Origin: Candidatus Effluviviaceae Genus I sp.
Lineage (GTDB): Bacteria > Joyebacterota > Joyebacteria > Joyebacterales > Joyebacteraceae
Assembly (NCBI GenBank): GCA_016867725.1
Contig: VGIX01000002.1
Location: forward strand, 62,001-126,000
Reading direction: 5' to 3'
Length of the DNA stretch: 64,000 nucleotides
Part shown: positions 24,862-35,610 of the stretch, in pieces
Position numbering within the stretch: the first letter of the stretch is position 1
Layout: the number at the start of each line of letters is the position of its first letter
The notes under the pieces: model-generated
What the model saw: the letters and a program-made list of their open reading frames with translations, nothing else
What the model was told of the DNA's origin: nothing
The model's database searches: none
Made by a program: the position numbers and the translations under genes

Positions 24862-25461
24862 ATGACGGCATTCCCCCCATCGCTCGAACGCCTCGTGCAG
24901 CTGCTCTCCGGACTTCCCGGCATCGGGAGGAAGTCCGCGACGCGCATCGCCCTCAGACTCGTCGGCTCCTCGGAACCGGAGTGCGCGGAACTCGCGCGGG
25001 CGATCGTGGCGGCGCGAGCGAACACGCGCCCGTGCTCGGCCTGCGGTTCGCTGACCGAGGACGACCCGTGCGCGATCTGCCGCGACGCTCGCCGTGACGG
25101 CGGCGTGCTGTGCGTCGTCGAGCGGGCGAGCGATGTGCTCGCCCTCGAGCGCACGGGGCGATTCCGGGGGCGCTACCACGTCCTCGGCGGGCTCCTGTCG
25201 CCGCTCGACGGCGTCGGGCCCGAGGACATACGCCTGACATCGCTTGTCGACCGCGCGAGGTCGGGCGACGTGAAGGAGGTCATCCTCGCGCTCAACCCGA
25301 CGTCCGAGGGAGAGGCGACCTCTCTGTACGCCGCCAGGCTCCTCGCGAACCTCGGTGTCCGCGTGACGCGGATCGCGAGCGGACTCCCCGTCGGCGGCGA
25401 CCTGGACCTGGCCGACGAGCTCACGCTGGGCGCCGCGCTCGACGAGCGACGGGACGTCTGA
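24862..25461 (+). CDS. recR: Recombination mediator protein RecR
   Basis: RecR works with RecO and RecF to load RecA at gaps. The 199-residue product has an N-terminal helix-hairpin-helix (LVQLLSGLPGIGRKSATRIAL), a four-cysteine zinc finger (C-SAC at about 56-59 and C-AIC at about 71-74) and a TOPRIM domain (LCVVERASDVLALE). The C-terminal LASGLPVGGDL-type segment reads IASGLPVGGDLDLADELTLG. The length is standard (about 200). Confidence 0.96.
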   Translation: MTAFPPSLERLVQLLSGLPGIGRKSATRIALRLVGSSEPECAELARAIVAARANTRPCSACGSLTEDDPCAICRDARRDGGVLCVVERASDVLALERTGRFRGRYHVLGGLLSPLDGVGPEDIRLTSLVDRARSGDVKEVILALNPTSEGEATSLYAARLLANLGVRVTRIASGLPVGGDLDLADELTLGAALDERRDV

Positions 25462-25499
25462 CGCCTGCGCACGGGCCCCGCCCGCCCCGGCCTTGCCCC

Positions 25500-25528
25500 T
25501 TGACCCTCCCGTCTCCCGATGCTATCTT
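25500..25528 (+). promoter_or_regulatory. Sigma-70-type promoter of the por operon
   Basis: TTGACC at 25500-25505, a 17-base spacer and TATCTT at 25523-25528 lie about 58 bases before the porG start. The Shine-Dalgarno AAGGAGG at 25574-25580 is unusually strong. Confidence 0.65.
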
Positions 25529-25586
25529 CTCACGATGGTTTGCTTGCGGGCGGCGCGCCTCTGCGCCTCTCCTAAGGAGGGGGTTC

Positions 25587-26159
25587 ATGTCGCAGATGAT
25601 GGAGATCCGGTGGCACGCGCGAGGCGGCCAGGGGGCGAAGACGGCATCGCTCCTGCTCGCCGAGGCGGCCGCCATGGAGGGGAAGTACAGCCAGGGGTTC
25701 CCGGACTACGGTCCGGAGCGCATGGGAGCCCCGATGAGGGGCTTCACTCGGATCAGTGACTCCCCAGTCAGGGTGCACTGCGCCATCAGCTCGCCGCAGA
25801 TCGTGATCGTCCTTGACGACACGCTGCTCGGAGCCGTGGACGTCACGGCCGGCATGCCGAAGGACGGGACTCTCATCGTGAACACGCTCCGGCCGCCGGC
25901 CGAGGTGCGCAAGCGCGTCGGAAGCCGGCTGGGGAAGCTCTACACGGTCGACGCGACCGGCATCGCGATCGCCGAGATCGGGCGTCCGATCCCGAACTCG
26001 CCCATGCTCGGCGCCCTCGTCCGGGTGACGGGCCTTCTCAACCTGGACACGGTCCTCGACCAGATCAGGAAGAAGTTCTCGCATGGCTTCAGGCCCGAGG
26101 TTCTCGACGGCAACGTCCGCGCCATTCGCCGGGCGCACGAGGAGGTGAGCGCCGAATGA
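25587..26159 (+). CDS. porG: Pyruvate:ferredoxin oxidoreductase, gamma subunit
   Basis: This is the subunit of the four-part 2-oxoacid:ferredoxin oxidoreductase that contributes to CoA binding and assembly. The 190-residue product has the gamma-domain pattern EIRWHARGGQGAKTAS, FPDYGPERMGAPMRGFTRIS and the C-terminal conserved region. The ATG at 25587 is set by AAGGAGG seven bases before it. The gene ends in an ATGA overlap with porD. The order gamma-delta-alpha-beta is that of Thermotoga and archaeal POR. Pyruvate is the likely substrate, but 2-ketoisovalerate or another oxoacid is possible. Confidence 0.9.
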   Translation: MSQMMEIRWHARGGQGAKTASLLLAEAAAMEGKYSQGFPDYGPERMGAPMRGFTRISDSPVRVHCAISSPQIVIVLDDTLLGAVDVTAGMPKDGTLIVNTLRPPAEVRKRVGSRLGKLYTVDATGIAIAEIGRPIPNSPMLGALVRVTGLLNLDTVLDQIRKKFSHGFRPEVLDGNVRAIRRAHEEVSAE

Positions 26160-26455
26160 AGGAGAAGGCGTGGAGCGAGCTCGCTCACGGCTGCGTCGTG
26201 GACCGCGCGGGGAACGCGCAGGAGTATGAGACGGGCTCCTGGCGGACGTACCGACCGACATGGAACGCCGAGACGTGCATTCAGTGCCTCCGTTGCTGGA
26301 TCGCCTGCCCGGACTCCTCCATCAGACTTGAGGACGGCAAGGTGGTCGGCATCGACTACGACCACTGCAAGGGATGCAAGATCTGCTGGTTCGAGTGTCC
26401 CACGGACCCGAAGGCGATCGAGGTGAAGCTCGAGACCGAGGTCGGCAAGGACTGA
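26156..26455 (+). CDS. porD: Pyruvate:ferredoxin oxidoreductase, delta subunit (2x[4Fe-4S] ferredoxin)
   Basis: The 99-residue product carries two complete cluster motifs: C41, C44, C47 and C51-Pro, then C71, C74, C77 and C81-Pro. These transfer electrons from the TPP site to ferredoxin. The N-terminal half (SWRTYRPTWNAETCIQC) is typical of PorD. It overlaps porG by four bases and is followed by porA after 43 bases. Confidence 0.93.
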   Translation: MKEKAWSELAHGCVVDRAGNAQEYETGSWRTYRPTWNAETCIQCLRCWIACPDSSIRLEDGKVVGIDYDHCKGCKICWFECPTDPKAIEVKLETEVGKD

Positions 26456-26498
26456 GGCCGCGGACTCGGGCCTCCCGACGACGAAGGGAGATGGCGGA

Positions 26499-27680
26499 GT
26501 GGGCAAGAGAGTCATCATGACCGGCAACGACGCCGGCGCCGAGGCGATGCGGCAGATCGACCCGGATGTGGTCGCCGCGTTCCCCATCACGCCCCAGACC
26601 GAACTCATGCACAAGTTCGCGGAGTTCGTGGCCGATGGAGACGTGAAGGCCGAGTTCGTTCTGGTGGAGTCGGAGCACAGCGCCATGAGCGCGTCCGTGG
26701 GCGCCGCGGCGGCGGGCGCGAGGGCCATGACGGCGACCTCCGCGTGCGGGCTCGCGCTCATGTGGGAGATCCTCTACGTCGCGGCCGGCACGCGGCTGCC
26801 GATCGTCATGCCCGTGATCAACCGGGCGCTCTCCGCGCCCATCAACATCCACTGCGACCACAGCGACACGATGGGGTGTCGGGACAGCGGGTGGATCCAG
26901 ATCTTCTCGGAGGGCGCGCAGGAGGTGTACGACAACATCCTCCAGGCGATCCGGATCGCCGAGCACCCTGACGTGCTGCTCCCAGTGATGGTCACCTTCG
27001 ACGGCTTCATCATCAGCCACACGGCCGAGGTCCTCGAGATCCTCGATGACGCGGCGGCGCGCGGGTGGATCGGCGGCTACGTGCCGAGGAACCCGCTCCT
27101 CGACAGCGACAAGCCGATCACGTTCGGCGCGCTCGATCTGCAGGACTACTACTTTGAGCACAAGCGCCAGCAGATCGAGGCGATGTCGCACGTGTCGCGC
27201 GTGATCCGGGAGGTCGGCCTGGAGTACGGGAAGCTCTCCGGCCGCGCCTACGGTCTGTTCGAGGAGTACTCCATGGACGGCGCCGAGCTCGTCATCGTGG
27301 CGCTCGGCTCGACGTGCGGGACGGCGAAGGTCGTGGTGGACGAGCTCAGAGGTCAGGGCAAGCCCGTCGGGCTCATCAAGGTCCGTTCGTTCCGGCCGTT
27401 CCCGGGCGCGGAGCTCAGCGCCGCACTCCGACACGCGAAGGCCGTCGCGGTCCTCGATCGCTCGGTCTCGTTCGGCGGCGACGGCGGGCCTCTCCACATC
27501 GAGGTTCGCTCGTCCCTCTTCGGAACCGACGTCACGCCTGGCCTCGTGGACTACATCTACGGCCTCGGCGGCAGGGACCTCTCGATGGAGCACGTCAAGC
27601 AGGTCTACGCCGACCTCGAGACGGTCGCGAAGAAGGGCACGCCCAAGGACAACGTGCGGTTCCTGGGGCTCAGGGAATAG
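26499..27680 (+). CDS. porA: Pyruvate:ferredoxin oxidoreductase, alpha subunit
   Basis: The 393-residue alpha subunit contains the pyrimidine-binding domain I (GNDAGAEAMRQIDPDVVAAFPITPQTELM, with the TPP-activating glutamate near VESEHSAMSAS) and domain II (GSTCGTAKVVVDELR). ALMWEILYVAAGTRLPIVMPVINRALSAP-type segments match PorA of anaerobes. The GTG at 26499 follows GGGAGATGG. It is located between porD and porB with 10 bases to the latter. Confidence 0.93.
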   Translation: MGKRVIMTGNDAGAEAMRQIDPDVVAAFPITPQTELMHKFAEFVADGDVKAEFVLVESEHSAMSASVGAAAAGARAMTATSACGLALMWEILYVAAGTRLPIVMPVINRALSAPINIHCDHSDTMGCRDSGWIQIFSEGAQEVYDNILQAIRIAEHPDVLLPVMVTFDGFIISHTAEVLEILDDAAARGWIGGYVPRNPLLDSDKPITFGALDLQDYYFEHKRQQIEAMSHVSRVIREVGLEYGKLSGRAYGLFEEYSMDGAELVIVALGSTCGTAKVVVDELRGQGKPVGLIKVRSFRPFPGAELSAALRHAKAVAVLDRSVSFGGDGGPLHIEVRSSLFGTDVTPGLVDYIYGLGGRDLSMEHVKQVYADLETVAKKGTPKDNVRFLGLRE

Positions 27681-27690
27681 GGGGAAGGGC

Positions 27691-28620
27691 ATGCCAGGTC
27701 TGAAGGAGCTTGCGAAGCGGGAGGAGCTGATGTCGGGGGGCCACCGCGCCTGCGCGGGGTGTCTTCCGATGACGGCGATGCGCCAGATCCTCCTGACGGC
27801 TGGGCGCGACACGGTGTGCGGGTGCGCGACGGGCTGCGTGGAGGTCGTCACGACGATCTTCCCCTACACGGCGTGGCGGACGCCGTTCATCCACAACGCG
27901 TTCGAGAACTCGGCGGCGACGATCAGCGGGGTGGAGGCGGCGTACCGGTCGCTCCAGAGACAGGGGAAGATCGACAAGGACATGCGGTTCATAGCGTTCG
28001 GCGGGGACGGCGGCACCTACGACATCGGACTGCAGTCCCTGTCCGGCGCGATGGAGCGCGGGCACCGCATGCTGTACGTCTGCTACGACAACGAGGCGTA
28101 CATGAACACCGGCATCCAGCGCTCAGGCGGCACGCCCAAGGGCACGCAGACCTCCACGACGCCGGCGGGCAAGGTCGTGCCCGGCAAGCAGCAGTACGCC
28201 AAGGCCCTCACCGAGATCATGATCGCCCACAACATCCCGTACGTCGCGCAGGCGACCCCGGGATTCCCCAAGGACCTCTCCGACAAGGTCGAGAAGGCTC
28301 TGTCGATCGACGGCCCGTCCTTCATGAACGTCCTCGCCCCGTGCCCCCGAGGCTGGCGGTACGAGATGGAGGAGTCGATGGAGATGGCGCGGCTGGCCGT
28401 GGACACCTGCTTCTGGCCGCTCTTTGAGGTCGAACACGGGAAGCTGCGCGTCACGCGGAAACCCAAGGAGAAGATCCCCGTCGTCGAGTGGCTCAAGAAG
28501 CAGGGGCGCTTCCGCCACCTCTTCAAGGAACAGAACAGGCACATCATCGACGAGCTGCAGAGGGACGTCGACCGGAACTGGGAGTGGCTTCTCAAGAGAG
28601 AGGAGCTCTCGCGGAGCTAG
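27691..28620 (+). CDS. porB: Pyruvate:ferredoxin oxidoreductase, beta subunit (TPP-binding)
   Basis: The 309-residue product binds TPP-Mg through GDGGTYDIG...YDNEAYMNTG, and the proximal [4Fe-4S] cluster through N-terminal cysteines (CAGC at about 23-26 and the CGC region at about 48-54) plus a later cysteine. IGLQSLSGAMERGHRMLYVCYDNEAYMNTG-type spacing is diagnostic of PorB. It completes a porGDAB operon, implying anaerobic pyruvate oxidation or reductive carboxylation with ferredoxin. A 9-bp hairpin lies downstream at 28714-28736. Confidence 0.93.
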   Translation: MPGLKELAKREELMSGGHRACAGCLPMTAMRQILLTAGRDTVCGCATGCVEVVTTIFPYTAWRTPFIHNAFENSAATISGVEAAYRSLQRQGKIDKDMRFIAFGGDGGTYDIGLQSLSGAMERGHRMLYVCYDNEAYMNTGIQRSGGTPKGTQTSTTPAGKVVPGKQQYAKALTEIMIAHNIPYVAQATPGFPKDLSDKVEKALSIDGPSFMNVLAPCPRGWRYEMEESMEMARLAVDTCFWPLFEVEHGKLRVTRKPKEKIPVVEWLKKQGRFRHLFKEQNRHIIDELQRDVDRNWEWLLKREELSRS

Positions 28621-28713
28621 GCGCGTCGGTCTGGGCAGTCTCCGCCGCGCGTTCCGCCCCCGTGCCTTCTGCGCGTTCCCCTGTGGCTGGTCGCAACGGT
28701 GACCGTTCGGACG

Positions 28714-28736
28714 CCGCGCGCCGTCGCGGCGCGCGG
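28714..28736 (+). terminator. Hairpin between porB and pgpA
   Basis: CCGCGCGCC (28714-28722) pairs perfectly with GGCGCGCGG (28728-28736). It has no T-run. It separates the por operon from the pgpA-recA group. Confidence 0.5.
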
Positions 28737-28752
28737 GCTGGGACGAGGCAGG

Positions 28753-29250
28753 ATGAAGCGAGCCGGCGCCCTGACCCTGGACCCGGTGGCCCGTCTTCTG
28801 GCCACGGGCTTCTTCCTCGGGTACTCGCCCGCGGCCCCGGGGACCGTCGGCGCGCTCGGGTTCGCCGCTCTGCTCTGGTTCCTTGTCCCGACCGGCGCTC
28901 CGGCCGCGGCGCCCGTCGGCCTCCTCGTCATGCTGCTCTCGGTCCTTGCGTTCCTCGCCCTGGCCATCTGGGCGGCGTCGGCCGCCGAACGCGCGTTCGG
29001 CCACGACAGCTCGAGGATCGTCGTGGACGAGTTCGCCGGCATGCTCGTAGCGGTCCTCTTCCTGCCGAAGTCGCTCACCGTGTACGGGGCCGCGTTCGTC
29101 CTGTTCCGCATCGCGGACATCCTGAAGCCGTTCCCCGGCAGGCGGGTGGAGAGCCTGCCCGGCGGGCTCGGCGTCGTGGCGGATGACGTCGTCGCCGGCC
29201 TCTACGCGAACGTCCTCGTCCGCCTCATGATGGCGGCGGGATCCTGGTGA
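28753..29250 (+). CDS. pgpA: Phosphatidylglycerophosphatase A
   Basis: It dephosphorylates phosphatidylglycerophosphate in the inner membrane, the last step of phosphatidylglycerol synthesis. The 165-residue product has the PgpA signature GYSPAAPGTVG near the N-terminus, the catalytic VVDEFAGM motif, ADILKPFPGRRVE and about four helices. The ATG at 28753 is chosen because upstream in-frame starts would add an Arg-rich tail that includes the hairpin at 28714-28736. cinA follows after 49 bases, a common neighbour. Confidence 0.9.
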   Translation: MKRAGALTLDPVARLLATGFFLGYSPAAPGTVGALGFAALLWFLVPTGAPAAAPVGLLVMLLSVLAFLALAIWAASAAERAFGHDSSRIVVDEFAGMLVAVLFLPKSLTVYGAAFVLFRIADILKPFPGRRVESLPGGLGVVADDVVAGLYANVLVRLMMAAGSW

Positions 29251-29299
29251 GCGGAGACGTGCCGCGCGCCGGCACCCACGAACCCCGGGGAGCACATCG

Positions 29300-30544
29300 G
29301 TGACGGCAGAGATCATCGTGGTGGGAAACGAACTCCTCGACGGGAGTCGCAGGGACGAGCACACGGCGTACCTCGCCGCGCAGATGGCCGCGGTCGGGGT
29401 GACCGTGGAGCGCTCGATCCTCGTTCCCGACGACCCCGCGATCATCGAGGCGACGATGCTGCGGGCGCTCGAGGCGGCGGACCTCGTGGTCACGACCGGC
29501 GGGCTGGGCGTGACGAGCGACGACCTGACGAAGCAGGTCGCCGCCCGCGTCTGCGGCAGGAGGCTCGCGCTCGACGAGCGGGCCCTCTCGCGCGTGAGGG
29601 AGCGCTTCGAGGAGCGCGGCCTCGCCATGCCCGAGATCAACGTCTCGCAGGCGATGGTGCCGGAAGGAGCGCGCGTCATCGAGAATCGCCACGGAACGGC
29701 GCCGGGGCTTCTCATCGAACACGGAGAGGCACTCCTCTTCCTGCTGCCCGGCGTGGGAACGGAGATGCGGGCCATGGTGGAGGGCTACGTCGTCCCGTTC
29801 CTCGAGGGGCGCGGCCTGCGGAGGTTGACCGAGGAGCGCCTGATCAGAACGACCGGGCTTTCCGAGTCCCGCGTCGCCGAGATCGTCGGACCGCTGGCGC
29901 GCAGGATCGCCCGAACGGAGATCGCCTATCTTCCCTCGCGGAGCGGAGTGGACCTCAAGGTCGTCTCGAGGATCGGCGCTACCGAGGACGCCGGGCGCGC
30001 CGCGGACGAGGCCGCCGAGAGGATCGCCGAGGCCCTGGGCCCGTTCGTCTACGCGCGCGGGCCCGAGGCGCTCGAGGAGATCGTCGGCTACCTGCTCTCG
30101 ATGGCGCGACTGCGCCTTGCGGTCGCGGAGTCCTGCACCGCCGGGCGCATCGGATGGAGGATCACCCGCGTGCCGGGCAGCTCCGCGTACTTCGCCGGCG
30201 GCGTCATCGCGTACTCCGACGACGTCAAGCGGCGCGCCCTCGGCGTCCGGGCCGAGACGCTGGCGTCCCACGGCGCGGTGTCCGAGGAGACCGCGCGCGA
30301 GATGGCGGCGGGAGCGTGCGCGGCGGCCGGAGCGGACGTGGGCCTCGCGGTGACCGGCATCGCCGGCCCGGACGGGGGCAGTTCCGAGAAGCCCGTGGGC
30401 CTCGTGCACATCGCCGTGGCGGGGCGCTTCGAGCGCGCGCAGCGTCACCTGTTCGCGGGCGGGCGGGACGCGGTCCGCGAGCAGGCGGCGCAGGCCGCGC
30501 TCGAGCTTCTCAGGCGCGCACTCCTCAACATCGAAGGGACGTGA
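29300..30544 (+). CDS. cinA: CinA family nicotinamide-nucleotide amidohydrolase / competence-damage protein
   Basis: The 414-residue product has the two-domain CinA form: an N-terminal molybdopterin-binding-like (COG1058) domain with GNELLDGSRRDEHTAYLA and TTGGLGVTSDD, and a C-terminal amidohydrolase domain with AESCTAGRIGWRIT, GSSAYFAGGVIAYS and VTGIAGPDGG. The C-terminal domain hydrolyses NMN in pyridine nucleotide recycling. The GTG at 29300 begins directly at beta-1. The stop overlaps thpR. The cinA-thpR-recA order is widely conserved. Confidence 0.94.
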   Translation: MTAEIIVVGNELLDGSRRDEHTAYLAAQMAAVGVTVERSILVPDDPAIIEATMLRALEAADLVVTTGGLGVTSDDLTKQVAARVCGRRLALDERALSRVRERFEERGLAMPEINVSQAMVPEGARVIENRHGTAPGLLIEHGEALLFLLPGVGTEMRAMVEGYVVPFLEGRGLRRLTEERLIRTTGLSESRVAEIVGPLARRIARTEIAYLPSRSGVDLKVVSRIGATEDAGRAADEAAERIAEALGPFVYARGPEALEEIVGYLLSMARLRLAVAESCTAGRIGWRITRVPGSSAYFAGGVIAYSDDVKRRALGVRAETLASHGAVSEETAREMAAGACAAAGADVGLAVTGIAGPDGGSSEKPVGLVHIAVAGRFERAQRHLFAGGRDAVREQAAQAALELLRRALLNIEGT

Positions 30545-31140
30545 CGGTGGCGGTCCGCGCCTTCGTGGCTTTGGAGTTGTCCCCCCAGCTCAAAGCGGGC
30601 ATACTGAGGGCCGCAGAGACCCTGGAGCGGCGCGGGGTGCGAGCGAGCTGGTCCCGCAGGGCCACGCTGCACCTCACGCTCAAGTTCATCGGGGACGTGG
30701 ACGAGGCCGACCTGCCCGACGTGGTGGACGCCGTCGGGCGGGCCGCGTCGGGCAATCGGCGGTTCTCGTTCGTCGCGCGCGGCGCCGGGGCGTTCCCCTC
30801 GCCGCAGCGGCCTCGCGTCATCTGGATCGGCGTCGTCCCCTCCGACGCGCTCTTCGATCTCCAGGGCGACGTCGAGCGCGAGCTGGCCGCCGTCGGCGTG
30901 CCCCGCGAGGAGCGCCGCTGGAGCCCGCACATCACGGTCGGCCGCGTCCGCGACGCCCGGACGGCCGGCGACCTTGCCGGCGCGCTCGCGACGCTGCGCT
31001 GCCCGGAGGACACCGTCGCGGTGGAAGAGGTGCTCCTGATGAGAAGCGTCCTGTCCCCTTCGGGCGCGATCCACGAGGCGATCGCGCGGTTTCCCCTCGC
31101 GACGGCCGGCCCGGACGGCCGCGCCGAACACAACGGCTGA
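30541..31140 (+). CDS. thpR: RNA 2',3'-cyclic phosphodiesterase (2H family, LigT-like)
   Basis: The 199-residue product has both histidine motifs of the 2H phosphoesterases: HLTLKF (about 42-47) and HITVGR (about 130-135), within the two-lobed LigT fold. It opens 2',3'-cyclic phosphate ends of RNA; E. coli ThpR also has 2'-5' ligase activity. The start GTG at 30541 overlaps the cinA stop (GTGA); a GTG at 30547 is also possible. recA follows after 24 bases. Confidence 0.9.
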   Translation: MTVAVRAFVALELSPQLKAGILRAAETLERRGVRASWSRRATLHLTLKFIGDVDEADLPDVVDAVGRAASGNRRFSFVARGAGAFPSPQRPRVIWIGVVPSDALFDLQGDVERELAAVGVPREERRWSPHITVGRVRDARTAGDLAGALATLRCPEDTVAVEEVLLMRSVLSPSGAIHEAIARFPLATAGPDGRAEHNG

Positions 31141-31164
31141 GCTCCCCTGACCTGGAGGAACACG

Positions 31165-32247
<1,083 letters not shown>

Positions 32248-32900
32248 GCCCCTGACGCGAGGCAGGCGGGCGCGGGAGGGGCGCGTCACCGCGATCCGCC
32301 GGGAGCCGGGCGAACCGCCCCGCGTCGCCGTCTTCATCGACGGCGCGCGGGTGTTCACGCTGCCGGAGTCGGCCCTTGAGACCATGGGCCTGTCGGTCGG
32401 CGCGACGTTCGGCGGCGGCGAGCCCGTCGAGGAGGGAAGGGCGTCCGACCTCGTCGGCGCACGGGAGGCGGCCCTCCGTCTTCTCTCGGTCCGGGCGAGG
32501 ACGCGCAGCGAGCTCGCGCAGCGCCTGACCCGGAAGGGGCACGCCGCCGCCGTCGTCGCCCGGGTGATCGATGGACTCGCAGCGGCCGGGCTCGTCGACG
32601 ACCGCGCGTTCGCCGAGTTGTGGGCGGACGAGCGGATGAGGCGACGGCCGGTGGGCAGACGCCGCCTGTCTCAGGAGCTGCGGCTCAAGGGTGTCCCGCC
32701 GCGCGTGGCCGACGAGGTCGTGGACCGGGCGTTCGGGGAGCATCCGGAGCGCGCGCTCGCGCTGCGCGCCGCCCGGTCCTGGGCCCGCCGGTCGGCCGCC
32801 GGGGCGCGGGAGCGGGAGCGCCTGTTCGCGATGCTCGTGCGGCGGGGGTTCGCGAGGTCGACGGCCATTGAGGTCGTCCGCGAGGTGATGGGAGAGCGGG

Positions 32901-35582
32901 ATGAGTGACCGCATGTCAGCGACGCAGCTCCGGGACGCCTTCATCCGGTTCTTCAAGGACCGAGGCCACGAGACCGTCCCGAGCGCGCCGCTCATCCCGA
33001 AGGACGACCCGACGCTCCTCTTCACCTCGGCCGGCATGGTCCCCTTCAAGCCCCACTACCTTGCCGAGCGCCCCCCGTACAGGCGGGCGGTCTCCGTGCA
33101 GCGCTGCCTGCGGCTGTCGGACCTCGATGAGGTCGGTCACACGCCCTACCACGCCACGTTCTTCGAGATGCTCGGGAACTTCTCGTTCGGCGACTACTTC
33201 AAGCGCGAAGCCATCGAGTGGGCGTGGGAGTTCCTCACGGAGGTCGTGCGGCTTCCGGAGCATCTCCTCTGGGTCACCGTGCACGCCGACGACGAGGCCG
33301 CCGCGGAGCTGTGGAAGACCGCGGTCGGCTTCCCGGCCGAGCGCATCGTCCTCCTGGGCGACAAGGACAACTTCTGGGGTCCGGCGGGCGATTCCGGACC
33401 GTGCGGCCCCTGCTCCGAGATCCACTACGACATGGGGCCCGAGCTCGGCTGCGGCCGCCCGGACTGCAGGCCCGGCTGCGACTGCAGGCGCTACTTCGAG
33501 GTCTGGAACCTGGTCTTCCCGCAGTACCTCCAGCGGAAGGACGGGACGCGCGTTCCCCTCGCGCGGCCCGGCATCGACACCGGGAGCGGGCTCGAGCGCC
33601 TCGCCTCCGTGGTCCAGGGCGTCGGGAGCATCTTTGAGACCGACATTCTCCGACCGGTGGTCGATGCGGTGCGGGACGAGGTCGAGAACGCGGGCGGCGC
33701 GCGCCCGAGCGGCCCGGTCGGCACGGAGCTCGCGGTTGTCGCCGACCACGCGCGCGCCGCGACGTTTGCGATCGCGGAGGGCATCCTGCCGTCGAACGAG
33801 GCGCACGGGTACGTGGTCAGGCGGCTCGTGCGCCGGGCCGTGCGCCGCGGGCTCTCGCTCGGGATCAAGGGGCCGTTCGTGTACCGCGTGGGCGGCGTCG
33901 TGGTCGAAACGATGAAGGGCGCCCATCCGCATCTGGCGGCCAAGCGTGAGCACATCGCGCTCGTCCTGAAGTCGGAGGAGGAGCGGTTCGACGCGACCAT
34001 CGCGCAGGGCACGGCGGTGTTCGAGGAGATCGCCGAGTCGGTGAGGGGGTCGGGGGCGACGACGATCCCCGGCGAGCGGGCGTTCGCGCTGTACGACACG
34101 TACGGGTTCCCGCTGGACCTCACGGAGGAGATGGCGCGCGAGCGCGGGCTGTCCGTGGACACGGCCGGCGCGGCGGCCGCGATGAAGGCGCAGAAGGAGC
34201 GGGCGCGGCGGGCATCGGCGTTCGCCGGCGCGGCCGGAGAGCGGGCGGCGTGGCGCGGCGCGAGCCGTCCGGGAACCGACTCGGTGTTCGTCGGCGGGGA
34301 CCTCGGCGCGTCCGTCGGACCCGAGGCAGAGGAGGCCGTGGGGCCGCTGCTGTCGGATCCGGTGGAGACCGAGGTCGTGGCCGTTCGGGCGGGGCGGACG
34401 CCGGGGGACACGGAGTTCGTGGTGACGCGCACGCCGTTCTACGCGGAGGCAGGCGGGCAGGTGTCGGACGCGGGGCGCGTCGAGGCCGCGGGGGCCGCGG
34501 CAGACGTCGTGAACGTCTCCCTCGAGGACGGCCGCGCGGTGCACGTCGCGCGAGGCCTCGCGGCTGACTTCGGTGGCGCGTCCGTGCGCCTCCGGGTGGA
34601 CCTCGCGAGGCGCCGGAGGACCGAGAAGAACCACACGGCGACGCACCTCCTGCAGGCCGCCCTCCGCCGAACGCTCGGCGACCACGTGCACCAGTCGGGC
34701 TCCTGGGTTGGGCCCGACCGCCTGCGTTTCGACTTCACGCACTTCTCGGCGCTCACCGAGACGGAGACCGCGCTCGTTGAGGACACGGTGAACGCATGGA
34801 TCAGGAGCGACCTGGCGGTGCGTCCCGAGGAGACAGCGATCGACGACGCGCTGAGTCGTGGGGCGATGGCCCTCTTCGGCGAGAAGTACGGCGAGCGGGT
34901 GCGCTGCGTGTCGGTCGGCGGTGTGAGCCTCGAGCTGTGCGGCGGGACCCACGTCAGGCGAACCGGCGAGATCGGCTCGTTCTCTGTCATCTCGGAGACG
35001 AGCGTGGCATCCGGCGTCCGGAGGATCGAGGCGGTCACCGGGGTCGAGGCGGTCCGCCGCGCCCGGCTGCTGGCGGCCTCGGGCAAGCGGGTCGCCGAGG
35101 CCCTGCGGACGACACCGGATGCGGCGGCGGCGCGCGCCGAGGAGCTCATTGCCGAGATCGCGTCGCTCAGGAAGGACGCCGCCCGCGCGCGGCTGCGGGC
35201 GTCTGGCGAGGGGATGGCGTCCATCGCGGGGGGCGCGCGCGACGTGGCGGGGGTGCGGGTTGTCGCGGCCCGCGTCGATGCCGCGGACGTCCCTTCGCTT
35301 CGCGAGCAGGCGGACCGCCTCCGCGACGCTCTGGGGAGCGGCGTGGGCGTGCTCGGCGCGGAGATCGACGGGACCGCCGTGGTCATCGCGGTCGTGAGCG
35401 ACGACCTCGCGGACGCGAAGCGGCTTGCGGCCGGCGACGTGGTCCGTGAGGCGGCCGCGCTCATGGGCGGGCGAGGCGGGGGCAAGCCCCGGCTCGCGCA
35501 GGCCGGCGGCGGCGACCCGGCGAAGCTCGGCGGGGCGCTGGAGTCGGTGTACCAGGTGGTGGAGCGCCTCCTTGGGCGCTAG
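32901..35582 (+). CDS. alaS: Alanine--tRNA ligase
   Basis: The 893-residue class II synthetase charges tRNA-Ala. An N-terminal catalytic core (TSAGMVPFKPHYL, FEMLGNFSFGDYFK) is followed by the editing domain with the zinc site HTATHLL (about 580) and CGGTH (about 680), and a C-terminal C-Ala/DHHA1 region rich in Gly-Gly near the end (GGRGGGKPRLAQAGG). A cysteine-rich insertion CGRPDCRPGCDC lies in the core (about 185-200). The ATG at 32901 overlaps recX. A cognate tRNA-Ala(CGC) is encoded at 22448. Confidence 0.97.
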   Translation: MSDRMSATQLRDAFIRFFKDRGHETVPSAPLIPKDDPTLLFTSAGMVPFKPHYLAERPPYRRAVSVQRCLRLSDLDEVGHTPYHATFFEMLGNFSFGDYFKREAIEWAWEFLTEVVRLPEHLLWVTVHADDEAAAELWKTAVGFPAERIVLLGDKDNFWGPAGDSGPCGPCSEIHYDMGPELGCGRPDCRPGCDCRRYFEVWNLVFPQYLQRKDGTRVPLARPGIDTGSGLERLASVVQGVGSIFETDILRPVVDAVRDEVENAGGARPSGPVGTELAVVADHARAATFAIAEGILPSNEAHGYVVRRLVRRAVRRGLSLGIKGPFVYRVGGVVVETMKGAHPHLAAKREHIALVLKSEEERFDATIAQGTAVFEEIAESVRGSGATTIPGERAFALYDTYGFPLDLTEEMARERGLSVDTAGAAAAMKAQKERARRASAFAGAAGERAAWRGASRPGTDSVFVGGDLGASVGPEAEEAVGPLLSDPVETEVVAVRAGRTPGDTEFVVTRTPFYAEAGGQVSDAGRVEAAGAAADVVNVSLEDGRAVHVARGLAADFGGASVRLRVDLARRRRTEKNHTATHLLQAALRRTLGDHVHQSGSWVGPDRLRFDFTHFSALTETETALVEDTVNAWIRSDLAVRPEETAIDDALSRGAMALFGEKYGERVRCVSVGGVSLELCGGTHVRRTGEIGSFSVISETSVASGVRRIEAVTGVEAVRRARLLAASGKRVAEALRTTPDAAAARAEELIAEIASLRKDAARARLRASGEGMASIAGGARDVAGVRVVAARVDAADVPSLREQADRLRDALGSGVGVLGAEIDGTAVVIAVVSDDLADAKRLAAGDVVREAAALMGGRGGGKPRLAQAGGGDPAKLGGALESVYQVVERLLGR

Positions 35583-35610
35583 GCCCGACGCGGGGCCGCG
35601 GAGGGACTGC